From: Rikenellaceae bacterium
GTDB taxonomy: Bacteria; Bacteroidota; Bacteroidia; Bacteroidales; UBA932
Assembly: GCA_900771335.1 (NCBI GenBank)
Contig: CAAGNP010000008.1
Coordinates: 1-57,801 of the forward strand
Direction of reading: 5' to 3'
Length of the DNA: 57,801 bases
Every line of letters begins with the position of its first letter. Within the stretch, counting starts at the first letter, position 1. This document shows positions 1-8,192 of the stretch, piece after piece. Made by a program: the position numbers and the translations under genes. The notes beneath the pieces are model-generated. The model had not been told where the DNA came from. It worked only from the letters and a program-made list of their open reading frames with translations, and did not search any database.

Positions 1-189
1 AAATAATATAATTGATGTGGGAAAGGAGGGGAGAGGGGGGGTGGCCCCCCCCCCCCCCCATGGCGGCCCTCCGCCCCCCCCCCCCTGCAGCTATTTTCCC
101 CCCGGTGAGGATCAGATTGACCACTCCCCCCCAGAGGGTAATTTTTCTGATTCTGAACTCTCTGCTATCCATTGTTTACCTCCTGCAGA
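1..189. other. Low-complexity left end, no gene
   Basis: This stretch holds runs of 15 C (45-59) and 12 C (74-85), a G-rich stretch before them and further C runs near 100 and 126. Nothing in it looks like coding sequence from this genome. Its composition is unlike the rest of the window and it sits at the extreme end, so an assembly or sequencing artefact at a contig edge is the simplest reading. Confidence 0.6.
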
Positions 190-1614
190 CTAAAATTCCT
201 CTACAAATCTCTTTACAAGTGTAAATATGCGTTCGTAGTTTGAAGCGTGGAAGTTTTCGTATGTGTCTCTTGGTGAGTGGTAATTCTTGTTGGTATCACC
301 ATTAAGCTCCATATACATTGCAGGTACCCCTTTTAGTGCAAATGGATAGTGGTCAGCATAGTCGTCAAGAGGATGACGGTCAAACTCTGCAAATGGACGC
401 TCCATCGAACTGTTGATCTTGTCAAGCATTGCAAGACCTTCCTCTGCTGGGTCTGAAATCTGGCAATATATAGTCTCACCATTGTCCCCAATCATATCAA
501 GCTCAAGGAAGAATTTGATGTCCTCAAGTGGAAGAAGCGGATTGTCTGCGTAGAAGAAAGATCCCAGAAGGTTGTTCTCCTCTGCATCAAAAAATGCAAA
601 TACGACAGAGTGTTCCGGCTGGTTTGCCTTGAAATATCTCATAAGGTTTAGGAGCATTGCTGTTCCTGATGAGTTGTCATTTGCCCCGTAGAAAATCTGG
701 TCTCCACATACACCCAAATGGTCGTAGTGACAAGCGATGATAAAGTGCTTTTCCGGGTGTTTGCTTCCAGGGATGTAGGCGATGATATTGTGTGCATCAT
801 TATCCACCATCTCTGCAGTTGTCTCTATATACACCCTTTTTGCATCCATCGGGAATGATGAGTCTGTAATGAATACAGGCATTGGGGTATTGAAGTGGTT
901 ACGTGATTTGAAGTATGGAAGGAGTTCTGAACCTCTGCAGATAAGTGCTCCAACATTTTTCAATGGGACAAAATATGTTTTGTAAACCTCGATTCCAGGG
1001 AATGTAAACATTGTCTCACAGAAGCGGTCCCAGTTGAGTACGACTGCTTTATTGCGGTATTTTCCGCTATCCATATGTTTGCAGAAGGTGTCAGGATCGA
1101 GATATTTGTCGTCAAGATATACCACTTCAAGTTCCCCTTTATATGTAGGAGAAAACTCTTTTAGTGTATAATCTACTGTGTGTCGGAGCTCTTTTCCGTC
1201 CACTGCCAGTTTCACAGGACCCCTTTGGGCATTCAGAGGATGGATAAAGTGCTGCATATATGAGAGCTGTGACTCTGTACCGCCGCTCCATCTCTCGGGG
1301 CCGCATGGCGTAATCAAGCTTTTGAATTCGGGCTGGAGTGGGTGAAGTTCCGGTCTTGTTTTCCCCTCCCAGGCTTTCGCAATTACCTCTTCCGGGATAG
1401 GTTTTACCCCCAAAGCCTCAATCTCTCCAAGGATAAATTTGGCCGCCTTAATGGTTCCGTCCATATAGTTGCTCCTTCCGTAATACTCTGTAGAAGAGAG
1501 CTCTTTGACCACACTGTCGTAATACTCCTGACTTGGTGCAGGAACCTCGGATTTTTTCATTGCGCAGCTGTTAAGAATCATTGCACTCATAAGAAAGACA
1601 ACAGATTTTTTCAT
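190..1614 (-). CDS. M28-family zinc aminopeptidase lipoprotein
   Basis: Predicted secreted, lipid-anchored metallopeptidase of family M28, which removes N-terminal residues from peptides using two zinc ions. The 474-residue protein starts at the ATG at 1614; an upstream in-frame TTG/ATG extension is rejected because the promoter-like box at 1636-1643 lies inside it. A lipoprotein signal ends in LNSC at Cys17. The C-terminal half carries the M28 set: H296/D298 in the HYDHLG segment, D313 in GANDNSSG, the E345-E346 pair in DAEEN, D373 in ELDMIGD, and a late His in YHSPRDT. The N-terminal 270 residues are poorly conserved and may include a PA-like insert. It is transcribed alone, away from the contig end. 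The family call is firm; the substrate is unknown. Confidence 0.9.
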   Translation of the reverse strand: MKKSVVFLMSAMILNSCAMKKSEVPAPSQEYYDSVVKELSSTEYYGRSNYMDGTIKAAKFILGEIEALGVKPIPEEVIAKAWEGKTRPELHPLQPEFKSLITPCGPERWSGGTESQLSYMQHFIHPLNAQRGPVKLAVDGKELRHTVDYTLKEFSPTYKGELEVVYLDDKYLDPDTFCKHMDSGKYRNKAVVLNWDRFCETMFTFPGIEVYKTYFVPLKNVGALICRGSELLPYFKSRNHFNTPMPVFITDSSFPMDAKRVYIETTAEMVDNDAHNIIAYIPGSKHPEKHFIIACHYDHLGVCGDQIFYGANDNSSGTAMLLNLMRYFKANQPEHSVVFAFFDAEENNLLGSFFYADNPLLPLEDIKFFLELDMIGDNGETIYCQISDPAEEGLAMLDKINSSMERPFAEFDRHPLDDYADHYPFALKGVPAMYMELNGDTNKNYHSPRDTYENFHASNYERIFTLVKRFVEEF

Positions 1615-1635
1615 ATCAAATTGATTTATTACAAG

Positions 1636-1643
1636 CAAAGTTA
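1636..1643 (-). promoter_or_regulatory. Bacteroidota -7 box for the M28 gene
   Basis: Reads TAACTTTG on the minus strand, matching TAnnTTTG, 21 bases before the ATG at 1614. No clear TTTG -33 element was seen. Confidence 0.45.
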
Positions 1644-1650
1644 GTAAAAA

Positions 1651-2322
1651 TTACCATAGTTTATACCCTTTTATCCCTCTGGAAAGTGTAAGGGTAATGG
1701 GAAAGCGGGACCTTGATCCGGAGGCTTCACGGGCATATGCAGCGGTCGTAGGTGTGGGTGCATTGCTGAGCAGTTCACTTGTGTGGTCAGACAGAAGCCT
1801 CTCCAGAAGTATGTGAAACTCCTCTCCATGATTAGGATAATGGAGATGGCAGAGTTCGTGCAGGAGAATGTAGTCCTGAAGAATCTGCGGAAGTCGTACT
1901 ATATTGAGATTCAGATTGATATTCCCTCTGGTAGAGCAGCTTCCCCAGTTGGATGAGTTATGCTTTATGGTGACACGGTGGTATGTGAAGCCATACTTTG
2001 CCGCCAGTTCTGCGAGTCTGGGGGGAAGTTCTCTTTTGGCCTGGAGACGGAGCGCCTCTATCTCTGAAGCTGTAGGGAGATTGCTCTGGGTCTCGGTGGC
2101 CTCTCTCCTTTTCTTCTGCTTCCCAATGGTTTTAAGTACCCATCCCCTTTTGGTCTGGAAGAAAAGTTTTGCAGCGGCATAAGGGATGATATATGGCAAT
2201 GTGACACTCACCCCCTTTGTCGGATGCACCCTGATGGAGATGTGGCGTGCCCTGATGCTCTTTTTCAGCACCACCTCCCCGATCTCCGGGTCTGTGAATA
2301 TTCTTGTTCCACTTGTAGCCAT
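1651..2322 (-). CDS. YgjP-like (DUF45) metal-dependent hydrolase
   Basis: A 223-residue protein of the YgjP/DUF45 group of gluzincin-like metallopeptidases. The key motif is HELCHLHYPNHG in the C-terminal third, an HExxH-type zinc site with the extra histidine typical of this group; the N-terminal half has the RHISIRVHPTKGVSV strand pattern seen in the family. ATG at 2322 is preferred over a TTG four codons upstream because a -7 box occupies 2332-2339. It is divergent from the MFS gene with only 41 bases between the two ATGs. Cellular role is not established for the family. Confidence 0.82.
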   Translation of the reverse strand: MATSGTRIFTDPEIGEVVLKKSIRARHISIRVHPTKGVSVTLPYIIPYAAAKLFFQTKRGWVLKTIGKQKKRREATETQSNLPTASEIEALRLQAKRELPPRLAELAAKYGFTYHRVTIKHNSSNWGSCSTRGNINLNLNIVRLPQILQDYILLHELCHLHYPNHGEEFHILLERLLSDHTSELLSNAPTPTTAAYAREASGSRSRFPITLTLSRGIKGYKLW

Positions 2323-2331
2323 ATCGTCGCC

Positions 2332-2359
2332 CAAAATTAGTCAAAAATTGCTACATTTG
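2332..2359. promoter_or_regulatory. Overlapping divergent promoters
   Basis: TAATTTTG (2332-2339, minus strand) serves the YgjP-like gene, whose ATG is 9 bases away. TACATTTG (2352-2359, plus strand) serves the MFS gene, whose ATG at 2364 is only 4 bases beyond. The two core promoters are interleaved, so they probably exclude each other, and the MFS transcript should be leaderless. Confidence 0.5.
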
Positions 2360-2363
2360 CCAC

Positions 2364-3566
2364 ATGCAAACATCAGTTCAGAACAATACCAGACCTAAGT
2401 TATGGACCGGCGACTACCTTAAAGTGTGGATTGCCAATTTCTTGATGTATTTTGCATTTTACCTGGTGACACCACTTCTCCCTCTATATCTGAGGGATGT
2501 CTTTTCAGCAGATAAAGCTACTATCGGTGTCGTCCTTAGCGGATATACCATCACAGCCCTGCTGATCAGATTCTTCAGTGGGTATATTGTGGACAGGTTT
2601 CCCAGGAAAAAGGTCCTGATCCTGTGCTACTCCAGCTTCATGGCATTCTTCTTCGGATACTACTTCACAGGTTCACTCCTTTTTTTCGCTATAGTGAGGA
2701 CACTTCACGGAGCCCCATTCGGAATTACCACTGTATCAAGCAACACGGTGGCCATCGATGTCCTCCATCCTGAAAGGCGTGCAGAGGGTATAGGCTACTA
2801 TGGTCTGAGCAATAATATCGCTATGGCCATCGGCCCATCGATAGGCCTTCTCATATATCACACCACAGCCAACTATCCCCTTATTTTCACCCTGTCCATA
2901 CTTATAGCGGTGACAGGCCTTATCATAGATACCACTATCAAATGTCGTGACCGTCAGCCGGTATATGAGAAAAAGAGACTTTCACTTGACCGGTTTATAC
3001 TTCTGAAGGGATGGAGTCAGGGGATAACTATTATGGGTGTCTCTTTTGCGTACGGAATACTTGTTACCTATATAGCCATATACAGTCAAGAGATGCTTGG
3101 AATTACCTCTGGTACAGGTGGTTTCTTCATGCTTTTGGCTATGGGTCTGATCACAGCCCGCCTTACCGGAAACAAAGCACTCAGACAGGGAAAAGTGGTC
3201 CGCAATGCATCTGCCGGTCTTGTGGTGGCATTGGTTGGGTATGCCATATTCATCTCTGTCCCCTCTGTTTTTGGCTATTATCTGGCTGCATTCGTCATAG
3301 GTCTCGGCAACGGAAATGTCTACCCTGCGATGCAGACAATGTTCATCAATCTAGCCCCTAACAGCCAGCGGGGTACAGCCACCTCGACCATCCTGTCGTG
3401 TTGGGATGTCGGTATGGGGCTCGGTATTATCCTCGGAGGTACCATCACCGAACACTTGGGCGGATATATGTCTGCCTTCATCTCCGCCCTCATAATCAAC
3501 ACCCTCGGAACCATCTTCTTCTTCCTCTACGCCCGCCGCCGCTACCTCCAGGACAGAATCAGGTAA
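2364..3566 (+). CDS. Major facilitator superfamily (MFS) transporter
   Basis: A 400-residue polytopic membrane protein with about 12 hydrophobic segments. MFS features include the loop 2-3 region reading YIVDRFPRKKVL, close to the GxxxDRxGRR signature, and the fold repeated across a central charged loop near residues 190-205. It starts at the first ATG after a -7 box. The family exports drugs or sugars by proton antiport; the closest type by feel is the YfcJ/arabinose-efflux-like group, but the substrate cannot be read from sequence. It is monocistronic, followed by a hairpin and a repeat-rich gap. Confidence 0.85.
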   Translation: MQTSVQNNTRPKLWTGDYLKVWIANFLMYFAFYLVTPLLPLYLRDVFSADKATIGVVLSGYTITALLIRFFSGYIVDRFPRKKVLILCYSSFMAFFFGYYFTGSLLFFAIVRTLHGAPFGITTVSSNTVAIDVLHPERRAEGIGYYGLSNNIAMAIGPSIGLLIYHTTANYPLIFTLSILIAVTGLIIDTTIKCRDRQPVYEKKRLSLDRFILLKGWSQGITIMGVSFAYGILVTYIAIYSQEMLGITSGTGGFFMLLAMGLITARLTGNKALRQGKVVRNASAGLVVALVGYAIFISVPSVFGYYLAAFVIGLGNGNVYPAMQTMFINLAPNSQRGTATSTILSCWDVGMGLGIILGGTITEHLGGYMSAFISALIINTLGTIFFFLYARRRYLQDRIR

Positions 3567-3811
3567 TACCCCTTTCTTACCACTATCTCCAGGACAGGAC
3601 AAGGTGACATTATCACCACCCCTGTCCTTCTCCACACCACACGAAAAGGTGGTCACACTCCTAAAACATCACCAAATCCATCAAATATCATAATAGTATC
3701 CAGTGACACCTACCTAACTTTCTGACAAGGATTGAGTACATGGGCACACCATCACATCCCCTGTCCTTCTCTACATCACAGAAATAGGAGACCTCATCAC
3801 GTCACGGTATT
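3567..3811. other. Non-coding stretch with an imperfect direct repeat
   Basis: No gene is supported. The motif CCCCTGTCCTTCTC, followed by a similar ACA-rich tail, appears near 3618 and again near 3758, about 140 bases apart. The first copy is part of the hairpin at 3591-3628. Confidence 0.45.
3591..3628 (+). terminator. Nested hairpin after the MFS gene
   Basis: Outer arms AGGACAGG (3591-3598) and CCTGTCCT (3621-3628) enclose inner arms GGTGA/TCACC. It begins 25 bases after the stop codon. There is no strong U-tract, so termination is only plausible. Confidence 0.35.
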
Positions 3812-3932
3812 CCGGCCAGGTCTGCAAAATTATGTTAGACCTGGCCGGTGACTATTTTCTATACTATTGAATGATAATAAGTTACATTATGGGCATCGGC
3901 CAAGTCGGCTACTTTTTTGCAGACCTGGCCGG
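3812..3932. repeat. Family A palindromic repeat, copy 1
   Basis: Two hairpins about 50 bases apart. The left one (3812-3848) has GGCCAGGTCT/AGACCTGGCC arms with an ATTATGTT loop. The right one (3897-3932) has a GGCCAAGT/AGACCTGGCC foot around a CTTTTTTGC loop. The 121-base unit recurs at 5517, 19801 and 33300. Copies 1 and 2 also share the spacer containing AATAAGTTACATTATG, so they are the closest pair, and they flank the RAYT-type gene. It resembles a BIME (paired REP) element. Confidence 0.85.
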
Positions 3933-4065
3933 AACACTCATAATACATTCTTGACAGCATCAATCTTATCCGCCATAAACTTCTCAAGCTTCTATTGACT
4001 GGCCGGTCTGAAGAATGATTTTGGACATTTGTTTCAGAATACAATTCTTAACGACTAGCCAGAAA

Positions 4066-5001
4066 TTATTGTTTTTTATGTAGAAGGGAGAGTACTTTCT
4101 CTCTACCCAATTCAAATACCCTTGCCATTTGGTTTGGAGTAGTACGGTAAGAGCGGTAAACATATAACAGTAGCCGTGCTTTTTTCTCTATCGGCAATTC
4201 ATTTAGACCAAGCTGATACCACTTGTGACTTATATCATTTGCAGACTTTAGCATATCCTGATCGTTTTTCCTCTCTTTAGGATTATCTATCAATAGCTGT
4301 TTTACCTCTGATGTATTCAATACACCCAATGTTTTCATGAAAAAAGTATTGTCATTGAGAAAGGCTTTCTCAAGATATTTCCAGTTGCAGGTACTGGCAG
4401 GTTCTAATTCATTATTTGCATTCAAAACCCAATCTACATCCTTAAGTGTATTGTGTGTATGCATTATCCCTCTTATCTCATCTCTGGTTAGTTCACGTAC
4501 TTTTCGTGTTGGAACTACTATTCTGCCATTACAGAACATTGCCCTGAATGACGACCATCTGTACTCATTTATGTTTTCAGCTCCATTGTCCAATGCATTA
4601 CGGAGGTCATAAGCTAATGCATTACGCAAATATCTGTCGGAATCAAGCAGAACACAATGTGTATTGCACCTTCTCAGTATACCTGTTTCACCATATTTTT
4701 TATTAAAGTGCATGGAGTATATTCTTTTTGTCTCATCCCCAAAATCAGCAGCGGAATGATATGATTCACTTAGAATTACATAATGAGCATGATTGGACAC
4801 AACACAATATTCCACTACAGAACACTTCCTCTTATAAGCAGTCACAAACAGAATCTTGATAAATTAGTCATAGTCATCATCATCTTTAAATAAAATCTTA
4901 CTCTCCATCCCCTCCATACTTATATGAAATGGGTACATTCTGACAATTTTACCATCGGACAGTTCCACCAATGGGCATCGTTCAAATCTCATAATACTCA
5001 T
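4066..5001 (-). pseudogene. RAYT-type HUH transposase (Y1_Tnp-like), broken by an in-frame stop
   Basis: A REP-associated tyrosine transposase-like protein of about 311 codons with TAA at codon 46 (4864-4866). The first 45 residues (5001-4867: MSIMRFERCP... ending DDDDYD) and the part after the stop (FIKILFVTAYKRKC...) are in the same frame and join into one domain. The HUH metal motif reads SNHAHYVI, where family members usually have MPNHxHLL. A conserved-looking segment RYLRNALAYDLRNAL follows, and then EYRWSSF. The C-terminal 40 residues look like a helix-turn-helix. RAYTs act on REP hairpins by single-strand cleavage; here family A repeats lie on both sides. A 259-residue product could start at GTG 4845, just upstream of the HUH motif, but would lack the N-terminal strand. 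A sequencing error at the stop cannot be excluded. Confidence 0.72.
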
Positions 5002-5159
5002 CCTTTTATGGTTAATAAACTTATTTCAGATGAGCGCAAGAAAGGTGTCAGATACCTAGCCAGAGTGGCTTGCAGAGCTTGCTAATACATAGATGCGCCC
5101 GTTCTATATGACAAATATAATGATTTTGGTTATCTTTACATAAAATTCAGATTGATAAT
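5002..5159. other. Divergent intergenic region, transposase / PAS gene
   Basis: Short AT-rich gap. TATCTTTA (5131-5138), one base off the TAnnTTTG consensus, lies 21 bases before the PAS gene start. No other structure was recognised. Confidence 0.3.
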
Positions 5160-5510
5160 ATGGAAAATGTAATGAACAATATCCCTGATTGGGCAAAAGA
5201 ACTGAATTGTGCTATAACTGTTTGTGATACAGAAGGTACAATTATATATATGAATGACAAGTCCAAGGAGACTTTTGCCTCTTATGGTGACCTGGTCGGG
5301 AAAAATCTTATGGGATGTCACAATGAGCGTTCACAGCAGATCATACACAAACTCCTTGAGACTGGTGGGACAAACTGTTACACTATCTCTAAGAAAGGGC
5401 TCAAGAAGATGATTTATCAGACTGTTTGGAAGAATAATGGTGAAGTGGCGGGACTTGTGGAGTTCTCTATTGTCCTTCCTGAAGATATGCCACACTACGA
5501 TAGAGGATAG
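5160..5510 (+). CDS. Stand-alone PAS-domain protein
   Basis: A 116-residue single-domain protein. The pattern ITVCDTEGTIIYMND, then SKETF and GDLVGKNLMGCHNE, is the typical first half of a PAS fold; GEVAGLVEFSIVLPED is the closing strands. No output domain, transmembrane segment or signal peptide is visible, so it would be a soluble small-molecule or redox sensor acting through a partner. Cys60 lies in the GCHNE segment, a possible ligand position (inference). An alternative start is ATG 5172. It stands alone, with family A copy 2 beginning seven bases after the stop. Confidence 0.75.
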   Translation: MENVMNNIPDWAKELNCAITVCDTEGTIIYMNDKSKETFASYGDLVGKNLMGCHNERSQQIIHKLLETGGTNCYTISKKGLKKMIYQTVWKNNGEVAGLVEFSIVLPEDMPHYDRG

Positions 5511-5516
5511 TATCCT

Positions 5517-5636
5517 CGGCCAGGTCTGCAAAATTATGTTAGACCTGGCCGGTGGCTATTTCCTATATTATTAAATAACAATAAGTTACATTATGAGTTT
5601 CGGCCAAGTCGGACACTTTTTTGCAGACCTGGCCGG
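5517..5636. repeat. Family A palindromic repeat, copy 2
   Basis: Same two-hairpin architecture as copy 1 and the nearest relative of it, including most of the central spacer (AATAAGTTACATTATGAG). Hairpins at 5517-5552 and 5601-5636. It lies immediately after the PAS gene and, with copy 1, brackets the RAYT-type pseudogene and the PAS gene. Confidence 0.85.
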
Positions 5637-5862
5637 AAATCTTTGCAGATGGAAGCAATTTTATTCCACCTGGCCCGCAACAGTCCAAAAACAGCACGCA
5701 ACAGTCCAAAATAGCACGCAGCCAGTCCGAAAACTGTCCGAAATACCTCGAATGGCCCCAAGTGCCCTGACCGCCACGGTTCTATACAGCAGTTTCTTTA
5801 CGAGTGAGAACATTTTGCTGTACATATGTCTGAATGGTGGGTAGATTCTGGTGGCCCGTACC
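5637..5862. repeat. Mosaic of repeat debris
   Basis: Three things are visible. At 5650-5678 a 29-base fragment is the exact reverse complement of half of the family B repeat near 9519-9551. At 5678-5718 there are two tandem units of about 20 bases beginning CAACAGTCCAAAA, with a decayed third (AGTCCGAAAACTG) after them. At 5785-5853 lies a diverged copy of the 3' end of the adjacent aldehyde dehydrogenase gene, 79 bases before the real one. No intact gene is supported here. Confidence 0.7.
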
Positions 5863-7242
5863 CTACAGCAGTTTCTTTACAAGCGAGAACATTTTGTATG
5901 GCATGTATCTGAATGGAAGGTCGATCCAGGTGCCGGTCGAGATGATGGTACGTTTGTGGCTGAATGCGTCGAAGCTTTCATGTCCGTGGTAGCGGCCCAT
6001 TCCCGAATTGCCGACACCTCCGAAGGGTACACGGTCATTGGCAATATGCATGATGACATCATTTATGCATCCACCACCGGAAGATGTACGTCTTATACAT
6101 TCCCAGCCGTCAGACTCTCTGCCGAAATAGTAGAAGGCAAGCGGTTTCTCCCTTTCATTGACAAACTTCACTGCCTCTTCCATGAAGTCCCCCTCCAGGA
6201 CAATTACAGGAAATACCGGTCCGAATATCTCTTCGTTCATTACCGGTACAGACATATCGGTAACCTCCAGCAGGGTTGGCTCTATAAATCTTTCAGATGC
6301 ATCCATCCTCCCTCCGTATAGGATATTTCCATCCTGAAGATATTTGCTTACCCTCCCGAATGCACGGTCACTGACCATCCGTACATAGTGTCGGTGCTCC
6401 TTGATATCCTCTCCGTGAAGGGTACGAATCTCATTGCCGAAGGCTTTTACAAATTCCTCTTTTATATCGGGATGTATGAGGATGTAGTCGGGTGCAATGC
6501 AAGTCTGCCCTGCATTCAGGGTCTTTCCCCAGGCTATCCTCTTAGCAGCTACCGCAATATCTGCACTCCTGTCGATGATGCATGGGCTCTTACCTCCGAG
6601 CTCCAGCACTACCGGGGTGAGGTTCTTGGCTGCAGCAGCCATCACCTTTTTCCCCAGATCCGGACTGCCAGTGAAGAATATCATATCCCAACGCATTTCG
6701 AGCAATGCACCATTGACCTCCCTATTGCCTTGCACAAGTGCAATGTATTCAGGGTCAAATGTTTCGCTTACCAATTGCGCCAGCACTGCTGAGACGGTAG
6801 GCACATAGGGCGAGGGCTTCAGCATCGCTGTACATCCTGCAGAGATGGCACCCACAAGTGGATTCAGCAGAAGCTGCACAGGGTAATTCCACGGGGCAAT
6901 AATCAAGGCATTGCCCAGCGGCTCCTTCACCTGATAGCTTCGCGAAGGGAAAAGGGTAATCGGAGTGGGACACTTCTCCTTGCGTGCCCAGCGGAGAAGG
7001 TGGCGCAAGTGTTGCCTGATCTCCCCATAGACAATGCTGATCTCGGTGAGGTATGCCTCCTCATAGGATTTGTGCAGATCTGCCCATAGTGCATCGCAGA
7101 GGGCCTTTTCATGGGCACGTATCCCCTCCTCCAGACGGCGGAGCATCTGCAGACGGAACTTTATATCAAGAGTGGCCCCGGTGCGGAAATATTGCTTTTG
7201 CGCTACCGCAATGGCCTGAATTTTATCTTTTGGTGTGTTCAT
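5863..7242 (-). CDS. Class 3-type aldehyde dehydrogenase
   Basis: A 459-residue NAD(P)-dependent aldehyde dehydrogenase oxidising an aldehyde to the acid. Catalytic Cys248 is in NAGQTCIA, the general base Glu214 in ELGGKSP, and the cofactor-binding IIAPWNYP segment is near residue 115. Length and the hydrophobic C-terminus (MFSLVKKLL) fit the class 3/fatty-aldehyde type. Start at ATG 7242 is chosen because TACATTTG (7247-7254) lies four bases upstream. It begins 13 bases after the stop of the upstream SDR gene, so the pair may be partly co-transcribed; alcohol to aldehyde to acid is a plausible combined job (inference). A diverged duplicate of its last 20 or so codons lies just downstream. 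Confidence 0.9.
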   Translation of the reverse strand: MNTPKDKIQAIAVAQKQYFRTGATLDIKFRLQMLRRLEEGIRAHEKALCDALWADLHKSYEEAYLTEISIVYGEIRQHLRHLLRWARKEKCPTPITLFPSRSYQVKEPLGNALIIAPWNYPVQLLLNPLVGAISAGCTAMLKPSPYVPTVSAVLAQLVSETFDPEYIALVQGNREVNGALLEMRWDMIFFTGSPDLGKKVMAAAAKNLTPVVLELGGKSPCIIDRSADIAVAAKRIAWGKTLNAGQTCIAPDYILIHPDIKEEFVKAFGNEIRTLHGEDIKEHRHYVRMVSDRAFGRVSKYLQDGNILYGGRMDASERFIEPTLLEVTDMSVPVMNEEIFGPVFPVIVLEGDFMEEAVKFVNEREKPLAFYYFGRESDGWECIRRTSSGGGCINDVIMHIANDRVPFGGVGNSGMGRYHGHESFDAFSHKRTIISTGTWIDLPFRYMPYKMFSLVKKLL

Positions 7243-7246
7243 AAGG

Positions 7247-7254
7247 CAAATGTA
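7247..7254 (-). promoter_or_regulatory. -7 box four bases before the aldehyde dehydrogenase ATG
   Basis: TACATTTG on the minus strand, sitting between the SDR stop and the ATG at 7242. It would give a leaderless transcript independent of the upstream gene. Confidence 0.42.
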
Positions 7255-7255
7255 G

Positions 7256-8065
7256 CTAATTCTTGCGACCGGTGAAATGGTCCATGGTGTGATAAATGCC
7301 AAATACCTCGCCGAAAATGAAGTCGAAAAGGTGGATCGGGAGGATGAACTGCCAGAATCTGATGAAGTGGTAGCCGAAAGGAATTCCCGCGAAAATGGTG
7401 TTCTTCTCTATTGCCCTGATGATCTTGCGAGAGACATATTCGGGCTTGAGTATCGGGAACACTTTGGATTTTACCCCGTCAAACATCCCTGTATTAGTGT
7501 AGTAAGGTGCAACTGTGGTGACGCGGACTTTGCTGTGCAATGCTTTGAGCTCGATGCGGAGCGACTCCGACCAGCCGATGGCGCCCCATTTGCTCGCACC
7601 ATATACCGACATTCTGGGGTTGCCGAGCATACCGCCGGCAGAAGTAATGTTGCAGATGTGGCCGCTATTGCGCTTGAGCATATCGGGGAGGAATGCCCTG
7701 GTGACAAACATCGGGGCAATGGTATTGATCCCTATGGTGCGGGTGATCTCCTGCTGGGTCTGCTGGTCAAAGGTCTTGTTGCTGGTGATGATTCCTGCGC
7801 AATTGACCACTATATCGATATCTCCGCACTCTTTCACGACCTGCTCATACCCTTTTTGGACCATGTCGTAGTCTGACACATCCACTTTGTACCCTTTCAC
7901 CTCTCCATATTTGCTCAGTTCAGCCATAGTGCTGTTTATGTTCTCCTGATTGATATCCCAGATAACCAATATTTTGGCCCCTTTTTCAAGAGCCATCCTT
8001 CCCATTATTTTTCCCATACCGGATGCCCCTCCGGTGATCAATATTTTTGAATTTGAAATCTTCAT
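7256..8065 (-). CDS. Short-chain dehydrogenase/reductase (SDR, 16C/RDH10-like)
   Basis: A 269-residue classical SDR. The cofactor motif TGGASGMGK is near residue 12, NCAG near 88, the catalytic Ser in the NITSAGG segment and YGASK supplies Tyr/Lys. The tail contains a hydrophobic stretch (FIRFWQFILPIHLFDFIFG) as in membrane-associated SDRs acting on lipophilic alcohols or ketones. ATG 8065 is chosen over a frame extension to 8095 because a -7 box at 8093-8100 overlaps that extension. It leads the SDR-aldehyde dehydrogenase pair. Confidence 0.85.
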   Translation of the reverse strand: MKISNSKILITGGASGMGKIMGRMALEKGAKILVIWDINQENINSTMAELSKYGEVKGYKVDVSDYDMVQKGYEQVVKECGDIDIVVNCAGIITSNKTFDQQTQQEITRTIGINTIAPMFVTRAFLPDMLKRNSGHICNITSAGGMLGNPRMSVYGASKWGAIGWSESLRIELKALHSKVRVTTVAPYYTNTGMFDGVKSKVFPILKPEYVSRKIIRAIEKNTIFAGIPFGYHFIRFWQFILPIHLFDFIFGEVFGIYHTMDHFTGRKN

Positions 8066-8092
8066 ATTTGTCAATTTTATATTTGTCCACGG

Positions 8093-8100
8093 CAAATATA
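8093..8100 (-). promoter_or_regulatory. -7 box for the SDR gene
   Basis: TATATTTG on the minus strand, 27 bases before ATG 8065. Confidence 0.4.
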
Positions 8101-8180
8101 TTCCAAATTATATACCGAATTGTTGCGGTATTACTAACGGAAAATCAATGGAGAAATTCAGAATATTGGACTAAATGGCT

Positions 8181-8188
8181 TATCTTTG
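8181..8188 (+). promoter_or_regulatory. -7 box that fixes the GNAT start
   Basis: TATCTTTG lies after a possible upstream ATG (8175) and four bases before the ATG at 8193, so the downstream start is the likely one. Confidence 0.45.
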
Positions 8189-8192
8189 GTAC

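Noticed and set aside
12..224. Open frame through the C-rich left end
   Set aside because: Poly-proline product of homopolymer runs; no start context and likely artefact.
4066..4845. Treating the 259-residue downstream part as a complete transposase
   Set aside because: The same frame continues upstream past one stop codon with 45 residues that complete the N-terminal strand, so the gene is better read as interrupted.
5593..5844. Plus-strand open frame starting in family A copy 2 (and similar frames encoding QVCKKVxDLA-type peptides in copies 1, 3 and 4)
   Set aside because: The 'conserved' peptide is just the right-hand hairpin translated; frames continue into unrelated flanks and stop at random.
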